From contig JAKVBX010000003.1 in assembly GCA_022446795.1 (NCBI GenBank), positions 51,056-115,055 of the forward strand: a stretch of DNA of 64,000 nt, read 5' to 3'. The stretch comes from Phycisphaerales bacterium (lineage in GTDB: Bacteria > Planctomycetota > Phycisphaerae > Phycisphaerales > SM1A02). Every line of letters begins with the position of its first letter. Position 1 is the first letter of the stretch. The notes under the pieces are model-generated. The model did no database searches, was not told the origin of the DNA, and was given only the letters and a program-made list of their open reading frames with translations. Made by a program: the position numbers and the translations under genes. Of this stretch, positions 10,401 to 18,473 are shown piece by piece.

Positions 10401-10513
10401 GTCTGCCAGGCCCGGATGGCCAGGGGTTGACGATGACGGACGATCCCCGGGACGAGTACGGTCTCGGCGAGATTCTCGAACCGGATCGCGTCGAGTTCGT
10501 GTCGTGGTAGCAC
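7475..10513 (-). CDS. Alpha-mannosidase, glycoside hydrolase family 38
   Basis: GH38 enzymes are zinc-dependent retaining alpha-mannosidases. The catalytic domain shows the zinc motif GHAHIDTAWLWPL (about residues 244-256) and the nucleophile segment YLPDTFGFPASLPQI (Asp at about 360), followed by middle and C-terminal beta-domains, 1012 residues in all. There is no signal peptide, so the enzyme should be cytoplasmic and act on imported oligosaccharides. The start was set at a GTG at 10513 because it opens the homologous region and sits 7 nt after a -10-like TACACT; the open frame continues to 10726 into the divergent DUF167 gene. The symporter follows 3 bp downstream. Confidence 0.9.
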   Translation of the reverse strand: MLPRHELDAIRFENLAETVLVPGIVRHRQPLAIRAWQTTDRPGPGQLDLDAFTSVDVGWRWGPPWSTAWFHLVTTVPEAFDGCRAAIQFSSGTEATFWHEGVPFHGLDANRDLVRLPDVVRSGDVLEFLVEAACTLPLGASTFWWDAPEVQARWREERPGRVESASLVVLDEAAWRLHEAWDVARRVLLALPANSEDSARLLEGLNRIASGIAGGVDDADATRAEIESLLTSTGSADGGPCVAVGHAHIDTAWLWPLAETRRKCLRTFSTMLRLMERYDDFRFLCSQPQQYAWIEEDSPELFEQITARVREGRWEAGGAMWIEPDCNVPSGESLVRQILHGTNWWQDRFGDAAPQRHLYLPDTFGFPASLPQIIRLAGLDTFITNKISWCETNRFPHVTFNWKGIDGTEVLSHLTPGHNYNSPIYPSDVLAGHGILMAQPRPRPDAWLQPYGYGDGGGGPTDSMIERIGHSGRCTGLPGVRHGRADDFCGLLHEQAQQGGALPSWDGDLYLELHRGTYTSQSWLKMANRVGEDDLRCIEAMTCGGPRAADAASLRDTLDETWKLVLLNQFHDILPGSSIHEVYQDARSQYDRIQSRCREELETASRAWSSHLGEGVACFNPASTDRSGVVDVDGTPTWVASVPAMGGRVVGASSEEVAPVEIDGHHLRNGLIEATLDTAGRVTHLACRGASRGVTAPDRPLGQLVLYEDQPRRWEAWDIDADYVDTATLIESVAEMEIIESHPLRAIVEFRRALGTGSRLVQRYVLRADSPRLDVEYLVDWQEDQRLLRLSCPTDIRTRMGTVGIQFGVQERPTHRNTSWEQACFEFPGHRFMDLSEPGRGLAVLDDGRYGRSMDGDTLGLSLLRAPRMPDPEADRGTHRFTVAFMPHEGDWRAAGVWGEAEALCRPLRLLGSAQGTETESAPFRLQVDGGAHVEIAAFKPAEQSGARVLRLVEVHGGAGDVEINWSHDMRSVQAVDLHESTPVEVDLAHDGNRTRIGIRPFQIVTLLVDGG

Positions 10514-10520
10514 GGTGCAG

Positions 10521-10526
10521 AGTGTA
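10521..10526 (-). promoter_or_regulatory. -10-like hexamer TACACT, leaderless arrangement
   Basis: On the minus strand TACACT ends 7 nt before the GTG at 10513; no Shine-Dalgarno is present. It supports the GTG as the start. Confidence 0.4.
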
Positions 10527-10564
10527 GCACTCGGGAGTGGATCCTCCGCGGCCCACGACCGCGG

Positions 10565-10570
10565 TAGGCT
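10565..10570 (+). promoter_or_regulatory. -10-like hexamer TAGGCT, leaderless arrangement
   Basis: TAGGCT ends 6 nt before the ATG at 10577, divergent from the similar element for the mannosidase about 40 bp away. Confidence 0.35.
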
Positions 10571-10576
10571 GGGCGG

Positions 10577-10867
10577 ATGCCCGAGTGCCTCGTCGCCCAC
10601 GCCGACTGTCTCCACCTGCGGATCAAGGCCGTCCCAGGCGCCTCCCGGGACGCCATCGCCGGACGGCTCGGTGATCGGCTCAAGATCCGCGTGGCCGCAC
10701 CACCGGAGGACGGCAAGGCCAACCACGCCATCATCGCCCTGCTGGCCCGAACGCTGAGCCTGCCCGGATCACGGCTCGAGATCGTGGCTGGTCACACCGC
10801 CCGGGAGAAGACGATCCAGTTGAGCGGCATCACCCTCGATGCCGCCTCCGACAAACTTGGATTGTGA
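10577..10867 (+). CDS. DUF167 / UPF0235 (YggU-like) protein
   Basis: A 96-residue protein of the widespread UPF0235 family, whose molecular role is not established. The family core is clear: LRIKAVPGASRDAIAG near the N-terminus, then LKIRVAAPPEDGKANHAII and LPGSRLEIVAGHTAREKTI. Length matches the family. It is divergent from the mannosidase with 63 bp between starts, and its 3' end is 10 bp from the convergent MFS gene, leaving no room for a terminator. Identity of the family is firm; function is not. Confidence 0.85.
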   Translation: MPECLVAHADCLHLRIKAVPGASRDAIAGRLGDRLKIRVAAPPEDGKANHAIIALLARTLSLPGSRLEIVAGHTAREKTIQLSGITLDAASDKLGL

Positions 10868-10877
10868 TCAACCCGTA

Positions 10878-12128
10878 TCAGGCCTGGACAACCTCACCGG
10901 TGCCATCACGCGGCGACCGCACCAGCGCGATCACGATGAAGATCGCGAACCCACCCAGCGCAATCCAGAAGGACAGTTGCAGCACGCTCGAGATGGTCTG
11001 CCAGGTCGCTGACTCGCCTGCCGGAATGGTGGACGTCAGCAGCAGCAGCATCCCGGCAAAGGCCAGTCGACCAGCCAGGCTCTGCATCGAGAGATAGGTT
11101 GCGCGGTGCTTTCTGGCTACGCGGCCAGTCACGGTAGCGTTGATCACCGGCGCCATGAGCGCCCGCGGAACTGACCGAGCCAGCAGCAACACCACCACGA
11201 TGGATGAGAGGACCCACCCCATCACCCCGATGATCAGTGTCTGCAGCGCCGTGGCCAGCAACAACGTCCACCACAGGCCGATGCGGTTGCGGATCCTGAT
11301 GCTCCTGGCCCCGAAGTACGACGCCACCAGCAGGGTCAGTGTGACATGGATGCCGCTGACCAGGGGTGTGCCCATGTGCGCCCAATCAATGGACTCAAGC
11401 GAGAACTCGATGTACGACTGAAAAAACTCGTAGGGAACATGGTTCAGGATCGTCATCAGGACGAAGAACCCGAGTATGGACAGCAGGATCGGCTGGCGCA
11501 GATATCCCACGCAACGTGCAAACTCCCGGAAGGGATTGGCGTGGGTTTCCCCCTCTTCCTTGGGAGGCTCGGTGAATCGGGCCACCAGCAGGATCATGCC
11601 GATCGCGAAGACACAGGCCACCAGGTAGGCCATGCGGAGCGACCAGATGGCGATGAGTCCGCCGACAAGGGCGGCCGCAGCGCCGCCAAGGAAGCGATTG
11701 CGCGCGACGCGAGCCTCCCGGGCACCGAACTCGCCCTCCCGCCCGATCGCCTTCAACGAGTCGAAGTGGAAGGCGGTCTCGGTACCACTCTTGAACGATA
11801 TTCCCGCGGCCTTGAGGAACTGCGCAATCGCGAAGACGAGAAAGCTCCCACCGATGAAGATCATCCCATAGGCCACCGCCAGGACCGCGGCGGCCACCAG
11901 CAGCGTGACGCGTCGACCGAATCGGTCGGAGAACCAGCCGCTCGGGACTTCCATCACGTAGACGCCGAGGTAATAGACCATCTCGACCAGCAGAACGTCT
12001 TCCAGTGACAACTCCTCGCTGAAGTACAGGAAGAAGATCGGCAACCAGAAATAGGCATCCGACAGGAACGCATACCGGGGATACCAGCGTGCGTTCCACT
12101 TGCAGCCTTGTTCCATCGCGTCGCTCAC
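10878..12128 (-). CDS. Major facilitator superfamily transporter
   Basis: A 416-residue, about 12-helix MFS permease. The signature loop between helices 2 and 3 reads GWFSDRFGRRV, and the first half contains VEMVYYLGVYVMEVPSG. The GTG start at 12128 follows GGGAG by 9 nt, with a -10-like TAGCAT about 25 nt upstream of the start; an ATG at 12116 is the alternative and lacks a well-placed ribosome site. The gene is single, divergent from the secreted protein at 12249. Substrate cannot be told; the family includes drug and sugar exporters. Confidence 0.8.
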   Translation of the reverse strand: MSDAMEQGCKWNARWYPRYAFLSDAYFWLPIFFLYFSEELSLEDVLLVEMVYYLGVYVMEVPSGWFSDRFGRRVTLLVAAAVLAVAYGMIFIGGSFLVFAIAQFLKAAGISFKSGTETAFHFDSLKAIGREGEFGAREARVARNRFLGGAAAALVGGLIAIWSLRMAYLVACVFAIGMILLVARFTEPPKEEGETHANPFREFARCVGYLRQPILLSILGFFVLMTILNHVPYEFFQSYIEFSLESIDWAHMGTPLVSGIHVTLTLLVASYFGARSIRIRNRIGLWWTLLLATALQTLIIGVMGWVLSSIVVVLLLARSVPRALMAPVINATVTGRVARKHRATYLSMQSLAGRLAFAGMLLLLTSTIPAGESATWQTISSVLQLSFWIALGGFAIFIVIALVRSPRDGTGEVVQA

Positions 12129-12219
12129 GGTCTCGGACTCCCGGGTGGCGACGATGCTAACAGCCGGCCACGGACCGTGGTTGTCGTGAAACGAACGGCT
12201 CGACCGATAGGAATCCCCG

Positions 12220-12225
12220 TACACT
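12220..12225 (+). promoter_or_regulatory. -10-like hexamer TACACT with a 23-nt leader
   Basis: TACACT lies 23 nt upstream of the ATG at 12249, which has a strong AGGAGGT Shine-Dalgarno at 12237-12243. It contrasts with the leaderless sites in this window, which have the same hexamer but no Shine-Dalgarno. Confidence 0.4.
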
Positions 12226-12248
12226 GGCAGGACGACAGGAGGTCACCC

Positions 12249-13070
12249 ATGCATCGAATCGGGATCATCATCGCGGCCGCTATGACCCTGGGCTCGACCG
12301 TCACGGGCCAGTCCATCGAGGACCTCCGCCCCCCCTCAGGTGTCGCCGGGACCTCCCCCACGGCCGGCAACGACGCCCTGCTCCAGGGCATGCTCAACCT
12401 CGAGGCCCGGCAGCCGGGCCTGGTCCCCGTTCTCGCGGGACGAGTCACGCTCGAAAGCACAGCCGAGGAGATCGCCGAGGCCCAGGCCAGGATCCAGGGC
12501 TATGTCGATGAGACCGTGGATGTCCTGGTGACCGGCGGACTGCTGGTCAACAGCACCATGGAGCCACCTCTTCCGCAGGAGTCCCTCGTGGCCTTCATGC
12601 AGGGACAGATGTTCTACATCGCCGCCATCTCGGCACCACTGGGATTCGACACGGATGCCCTCTACCACGGGATCGCCCTCGACATCCGCTTCCAGGACAT
12701 CGACGCGGATGTCCAGGCGGCGATGATCGGCGGCTATGTCCAGGGGTTGCTGGTGAAGACGGAGCGGACCACGACCGAGACCAGCGTGCTGACTTCCGTG
12801 GAAACACCGGAGTTCATCGAGGCCCTGTCTCTCATCTCCGGTGTCTCCACCGGTGTCGAGGACCCTCGTGAACTGGATTGGGATGGCCTGGTCGGACAGA
12901 CGATCGACATCCGGTACTTCAATGAGCGACTGAGACTGACCGAACGGACCGTGGAAGTCCTGGACTACGACAGGCGATTCGGCGTCATCCTGCCGCCCAT
13001 GGCGGAGAACGAAGCCAATGTCAACGTGAAGATCTCGCGAATCGAATACGTCCGGATTACCGAGGGCTGA
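12249..13070 (+). CDS. Secreted protein of unknown function
   Basis: The 273-residue product has a clear signal peptide (MHRIGIIIAAAMTLGSTVTGQ) and no other membrane segment, so it is probably exported. After a short Pro-rich stretch it contains mixed helical segments such as TAEEIAEAQARIQGYVDETVD and a C-terminal region with several beta-strands. No family was recognised. The start is fixed by AGGAGGT 5 nt upstream; the open frame extends upstream but the signal peptide begins here. It is monocistronic and divergent from the MFS gene. Confidence 0.65.
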   Translation: MHRIGIIIAAAMTLGSTVTGQSIEDLRPPSGVAGTSPTAGNDALLQGMLNLEARQPGLVPVLAGRVTLESTAEEIAEAQARIQGYVDETVDVLVTGGLLVNSTMEPPLPQESLVAFMQGQMFYIAAISAPLGFDTDALYHGIALDIRFQDIDADVQAAMIGGYVQGLLVKTERTTTETSVLTSVETPEFIEALSLISGVSTGVEDPRELDWDGLVGQTIDIRYFNERLRLTERTVEVLDYDRRFGVILPPMAENEANVNVKISRIEYVRITEG

Positions 13071-13117
13071 TTCCAGGGACGGATCGACGGTAAGTGGATC
13101 ACCGGATCGGCTGTTCC

Positions 13118-13933
13118 TCAGGCGATCTCGAGTTCGGACACCGAAACATCACCATTGCTGACATGCATCAGTCCACGATCAGGAACTTCCTGCCAGTTGT
13201 ACTGGTGCATGTCGAGGGGCTCGGATACCACGACGGTCGAGTCTTCATGCAGCGTGTACACCTCACCGTCGTGACCGGCCAATGACAAGCCTCGTCCCCA
13301 GTACAGGGTCGGCGTATCACCATTGCTGCTGTATCGCGCCGCCCACAGGGACTGACCGTTGGTCACGGCCACGCTCATCCGGAATGGCTCGGCCACATCA
13401 TGCGCCCGACGAAGTTCCTCGACCTCCTGCACCATCCGGGACAGGGCTCCAGCCGGATCATCCTGGAGCCCCCGGCTCATCGCCAGGGCAAAGAGCGACT
13501 CGGAATCGGTCTGCCCCTGGCGAGCGGCGTAATACGGTGCCTCAATACGCTGATCAAGATCCTGGTGAACTCGATCCCAGCCCCCGACATCGCCGTTGTG
13601 CTGAAACAGCCACTGGCCCATGCGGAAGGGATGCGTGTTGATGCGGGCCACGGCGCCACGCGTAACCGCACGGACATGGGCCAGGAACAGGCCCGAGCGG
13701 ACATGGCGGCTCAGGCTGTCGACATTCTCATCATTCCAGGCCGCCCGCGTCTCGCGGTACAGGCCCGGCTCAGGCGACTCGGCGGAGTACCAGCCCACAC
13801 CAACACCGTCTCCGTTGACGGTGTACTGCGTCTGGATCGCCTGCCTGGACTGCTGAAGCAGCGAATGCTCCGGATCGGACAGCAGTTCGCACAGGGGAAT
13901 CGGTTCACCGCAGTAAGCCAACCAGCGACACAT
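13118..13933 (-). CDS. Class II glutamine amidotransferase (YafJ/EgtC-like)
   Basis: These Ntn-hydrolase domains release ammonia from glutamine or hydrolyse gamma-glutamyl amides, with Cys2 as nucleophile after Met removal. The product begins MCRWLAYCGEPI, exactly the family opening, and shows NGDGVGVGWYS, FLAHVRA and NTHPFRMGQWLFQHNGDV, the usual substrate-binding loops, over 271 residues. The start lies 6 nt after the acetyltransferase stop, making it the last gene of the polysaccharide operon. It might amidate a sugar or be an unrelated passenger; no synthetase domain is fused to it. Confidence 0.85.
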   Translation of the reverse strand: MCRWLAYCGEPIPLCELLSDPEHSLLQQSRQAIQTQYTVNGDGVGVGWYSAESPEPGLYRETRAAWNDENVDSLSRHVRSGLFLAHVRAVTRGAVARINTHPFRMGQWLFQHNGDVGGWDRVHQDLDQRIEAPYYAARQGQTDSESLFALAMSRGLQDDPAGALSRMVQEVEELRRAHDVAEPFRMSVAVTNGQSLWAARYSSNGDTPTLYWGRGLSLAGHDGEVYTLHEDSTVVVSEPLDMHQYNWQEVPDRGLMHVSNGDVSVSELEIA

Positions 13934-13939
13934 CGGTAC

Positions 13940-14524
13940 TCAAGCTCCCTTGCTCATGTCGCTGGAATCGAAGTCCTCGGGCCCGACGCCGCGGGCCCGA
14001 ACCGGGCGAGCCGGATTGCCCACGCAGATCTGCCAGGGCGGCATGTCCTTGTACACGGAAGAGCGCGCCCCGACCACAGCCCCCTCCCCGATCGTCACAC
14101 CCGGCCCCACGAAGACATCAGCGGCAATCCACGCCCGTCGACAGATCGTGATCGGCCGGGGGATCAGGGCGAAATCCACGTGATCGGCATCGTGCGTGGC
14201 TCCACACAGGTAGGTGTACTGGCTGACGGTGGCACCATCCTCGAGCGTGATGGTCGCCACGTTGTAGCAGTCCACCGCGTCACCAAGACAGGTGCCCACG
14301 CCCATGACGAGATTGCCCGGGTACCAGACCTTGACCTTGGGATAGACCCGTGCGGATTTGTGGATCCGGGCGCCGAACAATCGCAGCACGATGTTGCGCC
14401 ACGTGTGGAATGATCGTGGCGTCGGTCGGAACAACACGACGTAGGTTACGGACCACAGGAACCGGGCAAGCCGGTTGCGCAGGGAGTGTTCGCTCCTGGG
14501 ATGGGTGGGCGTACTCTCGCTCAT
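13940..14524 (-). CDS. WcaF/WbbJ-like hexapeptide acyltransferase
   Basis: A 194-residue left-handed beta-helix O-acetyltransferase of the type that modifies exopolysaccharide sugars using acetyl-CoA. A membrane-proximal N-terminal segment (FLWSVTYVVLFRPTPRSFHTWRN) is followed by hexapeptide repeats around ITICRRAWIAADVFVGPGVTIGEGAVVGARSSVY. The putative catalytic His is in CGATHDAD, and the typical IYxGNPA-type end appears as CVGNPARPV. The ATG overlaps the TGA of the deacetylase gene (ATGA). The upstream open frame to 14641 is excluded. Confidence 0.8.
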   Translation of the reverse strand: MSESTPTHPRSEHSLRNRLARFLWSVTYVVLFRPTPRSFHTWRNIVLRLFGARIHKSARVYPKVKVWYPGNLVMGVGTCLGDAVDCYNVATITLEDGATVSQYTYLCGATHDADHVDFALIPRPITICRRAWIAADVFVGPGVTIGEGAVVGARSSVYKDMPPWQICVGNPARPVRARGVGPEDFDSSDMSKGA

Positions 14525-15387
14525 GCCGCAGCCTCCGTCGAGGGTGAATCCAGGCCAAGGACGGTCTCGCAGGCTGCCCAGGGGAAGCTCGAGAGCAGGG
14601 CGTCCAGTTTGCCCGTCGTGGTCTTGAGACCAACATAGCACTTGAACCGCCGCTTGAGTGGCATGGGCACCCGCGGGCAGTCCGGGGCGAAGTCACGGGG
14701 ATGCAGGTAGACCACGGCGGGCATGCCGCGACGATTGAGTCGCCGAATGCCCCGGTGAACGAACCACGTCGGCAGGAATCGCAGGTAGCCGCCCCCGGTG
14801 AAGCCGAGTCCCGCGGGACCGACACGCATGACACTCATGGGGAGCTCCGGGATATCACGACCGGATGGAACATCCGTAAAGCGGTGCATGCCTCGCGGGG
14901 ATGGATAACCGCCGTGCCCCCGCGGTGCCGGGAAGAGGCTCGCGTCATACTCAAGGCCGCAGTCCAGCATCACATCGAAGGCCCACTCGGTCCCCGGCCG
15001 GATCGAGAATGATGGCGCCCGGAATCCCCGAACCCGCTGCGACGAGGCCTGTTCGATGACGTCGATCGAGCGTCGAAGATCCTCTGCAAAGCTGTCGGGA
15101 TCAAGCATGTCCACGCGACGATGCCAGTAGGAGTGCGTCCCCAGCTCATGCCCGGCCTCAGCAATTCGACGGACCAGCTCGGGATATCGCTCCGCAATCC
15201 ATCCGAGCATGAAGAACGTCGCTCGCGTCTCATGAGCGGCCAACTGGGCGAGGATCTGATCGGTATAGCGTTCCACCAGCGAGGGGAAGGTCTCCCACTT
15301 GCCGGTATCCGCAACGGCATCGATCTCCACCATGTGAAACCAATCCTCGATATCGAAGCTCATCGCATTGACGATCGGGTGGTTCAT
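14521..15387 (-). CDS. XrtA-system-type polysaccharide deacetylase
   Basis: Zinc-dependent carbohydrate esterase family 4 enzyme. Metal and catalytic motifs are visible: NAMSFDIEDWFH at residues 7-18 (catalytic Asp and metal Asp), ATFFMLGW, HELGTHSYWH (metal His pair), FRAPSFSI and YLHPRDF. The DIEDWFH variant and the DUF3473-like C-terminus are characteristic of deacetylases encoded with exosortase A and PEP-CTERM systems. Length is 288 residues. It sits in the middle of the exopolysaccharide operon, 24 nt after the formyltransferase. It probably de-N-acetylates the polymer during export. Confidence 0.85.
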   Translation of the reverse strand: MNHPIVNAMSFDIEDWFHMVEIDAVADTGKWETFPSLVERYTDQILAQLAAHETRATFFMLGWIAERYPELVRRIAEAGHELGTHSYWHRRVDMLDPDSFAEDLRRSIDVIEQASSQRVRGFRAPSFSIRPGTEWAFDVMLDCGLEYDASLFPAPRGHGGYPSPRGMHRFTDVPSGRDIPELPMSVMRVGPAGLGFTGGGYLRFLPTWFVHRGIRRLNRRGMPAVVYLHPRDFAPDCPRVPMPLKRRFKCYVGLKTTTGKLDALLSSFPWAACETVLGLDSPSTEAAA

Positions 15388-15411
15388 GGCGTTCCAGGGG
15401 AGCAGGCAGGA

Positions 15412-16200
15412 TCAGGTAAATCGATGTCCGTGGGCTCGGAACCGACGAACATCCTCGCGGGTGGGCATGGAGAAGTGGGTCGACTCGTCCTCTGGATTGT
15501 CCAGGAGGGGCGGGTCCCCTGCTTCTACGAGGCGAATGCACTCGATGATCGCCTCGGCCGCCAGGTCCTTGGATCGACCCATGATGTCCTCCAGGGAGTC
15601 ATGGGCATGGATTCGATACCGCCGCTGGACCACGATCGGCCCATCATCCAGTTTCTCGTTGACGAAATGCACGCTGACGCCGCCCTCGGTCTCGCCATTG
15701 GCCAGGGTCCAGAACGAGGGCATCAGCCCGCGGTATTTCGGCAGCAGGGCGCCGTGACAGTTGACGATGCCCGCGGACGTCTGCTCCCGGAGCTTCTTCC
15801 CGTAGAACTGCGTCCCTGAAATGGAGACGATGAACTCCACCCCCGAGTCGCGGAGATGAGTGCGAAACTCCTCGCTGTTGACATCAACCGCCTCGGTCAC
15901 CTCAACGCCATACTTGCGGGCAACGGCCGCGACGCTGTAGCAGCGTTTCGTGCTGCCCATCCATCCGTTGACGACCTTGGCCTTGACCTTGTTCCAGAGA
16001 TACTGGCGGAGCTTCCGCTGGAAGTAGCCGAAGCCATAGAGCTTCAGGAGATCCATCGCGGTCCCCACGACCGATCGCTTTCCCTGGGCAACGGACTGCA
16101 CGTTGATGCCGACGACACTGTCGTCGAACTCACGCAGGACCTTGTCGAGAACCCGCGGGAGGTAGAAGGGATCGTTCTGGATGAAGATGTACTTCTTCAC
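15412..16200 (-). CDS. Formyltransferase-fold enzyme (sugar N-formyltransferase candidate)
   Basis: The 262-residue product has the formyl-transferase domain used by methionyl-tRNA and nucleotide-sugar formyltransferases, with formyl-tetrahydrofolate as donor. The catalytic region reads GIVNCHGALLPKYRGLMPSFW, supplying the Asn and His of the conserved triad, and GVSVHFVNEKLDDGPIVVQ supplies the Asp. It lacks the C-terminal tRNA-binding domain, and its operon holds a glycosyltransferase and an epimerase, so N-formylation of an amino sugar in the polysaccharide is the better inference. It begins 3 nt after the upstream stop. Confidence 0.75.
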   Translation of the reverse strand: MKKYIFIQNDPFYLPRVLDKVLREFDDSVVGINVQSVAQGKRSVVGTAMDLLKLYGFGYFQRKLRQYLWNKVKAKVVNGWMGSTKRCYSVAAVARKYGVEVTEAVDVNSEEFRTHLRDSGVEFIVSISGTQFYGKKLREQTSAGIVNCHGALLPKYRGLMPSFWTLANGETEGGVSVHFVNEKLDDGPIVVQRRYRIHAHDSLEDIMGRSKDLAAEAIIECIRLVEAGDPPLLDNPEDESTHFSMPTREDVRRFRAHGHRFT

Positions 16201-16203
16201 AGG

Positions 16204-17448
16204 TCAGGTCCGATTCTCGACCACGTCACAGAATCGACCACAGAGCAGGTTTCGCGACAGATCCCGTCGAATGACGGCCTGCGCCCGGCGGCCCATCTCC
16301 TGGAGGGTTTCCCGTGGTGTCGCCTGGATCTCACGGATCACCTCGATGGCCCGATCGACATCGCCGTGACTGATCTGCCAGCCGATCTCGTTTTCCAGGA
16401 CCAGGTCCGACGCATGACAGGGATCAGGGCCCAGCAGCAGGATCGGTCGCCCGACCGCCATCGCACCATAGATCTTGCAGGGATGGACGACGCCAACTAC
16501 GTCGTTGCCGACCGACACCAGGTGGACGTCTGCTGCAGAGAGTGAGAACCGAAGGGTCTCGAAGGGCTGGTAGGGCATGGACCGCACGTTCGTGGGCGTC
16601 TCACGCTCCAGTGTCTCGTCGACTTCCTTCTTGCCGACGCCTCCGCCGATGAAGAGGAACTCCAGGGCATCCTCATCCTGCATGCGAAGGGCTGCCTGAA
16701 GCACCGTCATGACCGGTGTCGAGAAACCATGGTTGCCGCTGTACATGATCACGAAGCGATCATCGCCGATGTGTTCCTTCCGCCAGGGGTTGTCGGCATG
16801 GTCGATCATCTCGACCTGGTCATCATGCGGCCATGGCGGCATCACGGCGGTCTTGTCCCGCACATCTCGCTTTCGATACAAGCGATCCGCCATGAATCGA
16901 TCCAGGGCCACGATACGACGGGCTCGCTTGAGAATCCGGCGGTTCAACCAGTTGAAGACCCGTGCCGCCAGGGAGCGTTCCTTGATCTTGCCCAGTTCGA
17001 TCATCTGGTCAGGATTGAGATCCATGACCCAGTACGTGATGGGCTTGCGACGAATAAACGAGATCACCATGGCCGCGATCGGGCACATCGGCGGCGACGT
17101 ACTCACGAGGATGCTGTCGAGCTTCCGGGTGAAGACACCGCGCACGATCTCCTGCACCATCAGGAAGACGCCAGCAGCCACTCGGGCCGGTATGGACCCC
17201 TTGCCAAAGGAAGACAGCGGCAATCGGCGAATGTCGACACCATCGCGCATTTCCCGACGAGCGTATTTCCTGCTGGGATCGTCATAGCCCCGGGCGGAGG
17301 CCAGGACCTTCACGCGGTGACCACGTTGAACCAGTTCCGCCGCCGCGTCATGCAGGTGCTGGCCGACGCTGGCCGGATCGGGGACATAGACCTGCGTAAG
17401 CAGGAGGATCGTGCCCGACTTGCCACCGCGATGACTCTGCTGAGACAT
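16204..17448 (-). CDS. Family 4 glycosyltransferase (WcaI-like)
   Basis: A 414-residue GT-B fold glycosyltransferase. The N-terminal half carries LLLTQVYVPDPASVGQHLHD and WVMDLNPD as in WcaI-type fucosyl/hexosyl transferases of capsule clusters. The C-terminal nucleotide-sugar half has IMYSGNHGFSTPV, FLFIGGGVGKKEV and VVHPCKIYGAMAVGRPIL, followed by the acidic region of the sugar-nucleotide site. It lies 32 nt downstream of the epimerase gene and 3 nt before the formyltransferase. It probably adds one sugar to a lipid-linked repeat unit; the sugar is not predictable. Confidence 0.85.
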   Translation of the reverse strand: MSQQSHRGGKSGTILLLTQVYVPDPASVGQHLHDAAAELVQRGHRVKVLASARGYDDPSRKYARREMRDGVDIRRLPLSSFGKGSIPARVAAGVFLMVQEIVRGVFTRKLDSILVSTSPPMCPIAAMVISFIRRKPITYWVMDLNPDQMIELGKIKERSLAARVFNWLNRRILKRARRIVALDRFMADRLYRKRDVRDKTAVMPPWPHDDQVEMIDHADNPWRKEHIGDDRFVIMYSGNHGFSTPVMTVLQAALRMQDEDALEFLFIGGGVGKKEVDETLERETPTNVRSMPYQPFETLRFSLSAADVHLVSVGNDVVGVVHPCKIYGAMAVGRPILLLGPDPCHASDLVLENEIGWQISHGDVDRAIEVIREIQATPRETLQEMGRRAQAVIRRDLSRNLLCGRFCDVVENRT

Positions 17449-17480
17449 GGCTGCTGGAAACCTCGTCTGATGACTTGAGA

Positions 17481-18473
17481 TCAGGCGTTGGCCGTGGCGC
17501 CGTACTTGGCCATGTACTCGTCGTGAATCCAGCGGTAGGTCCGCTCCATCCCGTCACGAAGCTTGATGGAGGGGGCCCAGCCGAGCTCGTCCATGATCAT
17601 CGTGTTGTCCGAGTTGCGGCCGTTGACACCCTTGGGCGCATCGAGCTTGTGGGTTCGCTCGAGCTTGATCCCGGCGATTTCCTCGACAATGTCCACCAGG
17701 CCATTGATCGTGGTCAGCTCATCCGACCCGAGGTTCATGGGCTCCAGGGTATCGCTGGCGAGGATGTCCTGGGTGCCCTTGACGCAGTCATCGATGTACA
17801 TGAACGAACGGGTCTGGAGACCGTCTCCCCAGATTTCGATGCTGTGATCGCCCGTGTGCTTGGCGTGAATGACCTTCCGGCAGATTGCCGCGGGCGCCTT
17901 CTCGCGGCCGCCTTCCCATGTTCCATCGGGGCCATAGACGTTGTGATACCGGGCCATCCGGCACTCCAGGCCGAAGTCCTCCCGGAAATGTCGACACATC
18001 CGCTCCGTGAAGAGCTTTTCCCACCCGTATCCATCCTCGGGCATCGCCGGATAGGCATCCGCTTCCTTCAGCGGGATGACATCCTCGCTCTTCTGCTTGT
18101 CCGCGTTGTAGACACAGGCGGACGAGGAATAGAAGAACCGCTTGACGCCGTGATCACGGGCCGCCACGAGCATGTGCGTACTGGTCAGCACGGTCAGCAT
18201 GCAGAGGGCCTTGTTGTTCTCGATGAACCCCATGCCGCCCATGTCCGCGGCCAGTTGGAAGACCTCGTCCATGCCCTCGCAGGCCGATTGGGCATGCTCC
18301 AGGTGGGACAGGTCAGCAACGACGTTCTCGGCATCACCATGGACCTGGTACCAGTTCTCGGTTGGCTTGATGTCGACACTGCGGACCTTGTGGCCCTGTT
18401 CCAAGAGGGCGCCGACCAGATGCCCACCGATAAAACCGCCGCCCCCGCCGACCACGATGCTCTTCTGAGACAT
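17481..18473 (-). CDS. NAD-dependent epimerase, GDP-mannose 3,5-epimerase-like
   Basis: An extended short-chain dehydrogenase of 330 residues. The Rossmann motif is GGGGGFIGGHLV, the catalytic Ser and Tyr-Lys are in SSSACVY and GYGWEKL. The segments ADMGGMGFIENNKA and RYHNVYGPDGTWEGGREKAPAA closely resemble GDP-mannose 3,5-epimerase, the plant enzyme that makes GDP-L-galactose. The start at 18473 has AGAGGA 7 nt upstream; the open frame to 18536 is excluded. It is the first gene of the six-gene polysaccharide operon, so it probably makes the activated sugar used by the glycosyltransferase. Confidence 0.85.
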   Translation of the reverse strand: MSQKSIVVGGGGGFIGGHLVGALLEQGHKVRSVDIKPTENWYQVHGDAENVVADLSHLEHAQSACEGMDEVFQLAADMGGMGFIENNKALCMLTVLTSTHMLVAARDHGVKRFFYSSSACVYNADKQKSEDVIPLKEADAYPAMPEDGYGWEKLFTERMCRHFREDFGLECRMARYHNVYGPDGTWEGGREKAPAAICRKVIHAKHTGDHSIEIWGDGLQTRSFMYIDDCVKGTQDILASDTLEPMNLGSDELTTINGLVDIVEEIAGIKLERTHKLDAPKGVNGRNSDNTMIMDELGWAPSIKLRDGMERTYRWIHDEYMAKYGATANA

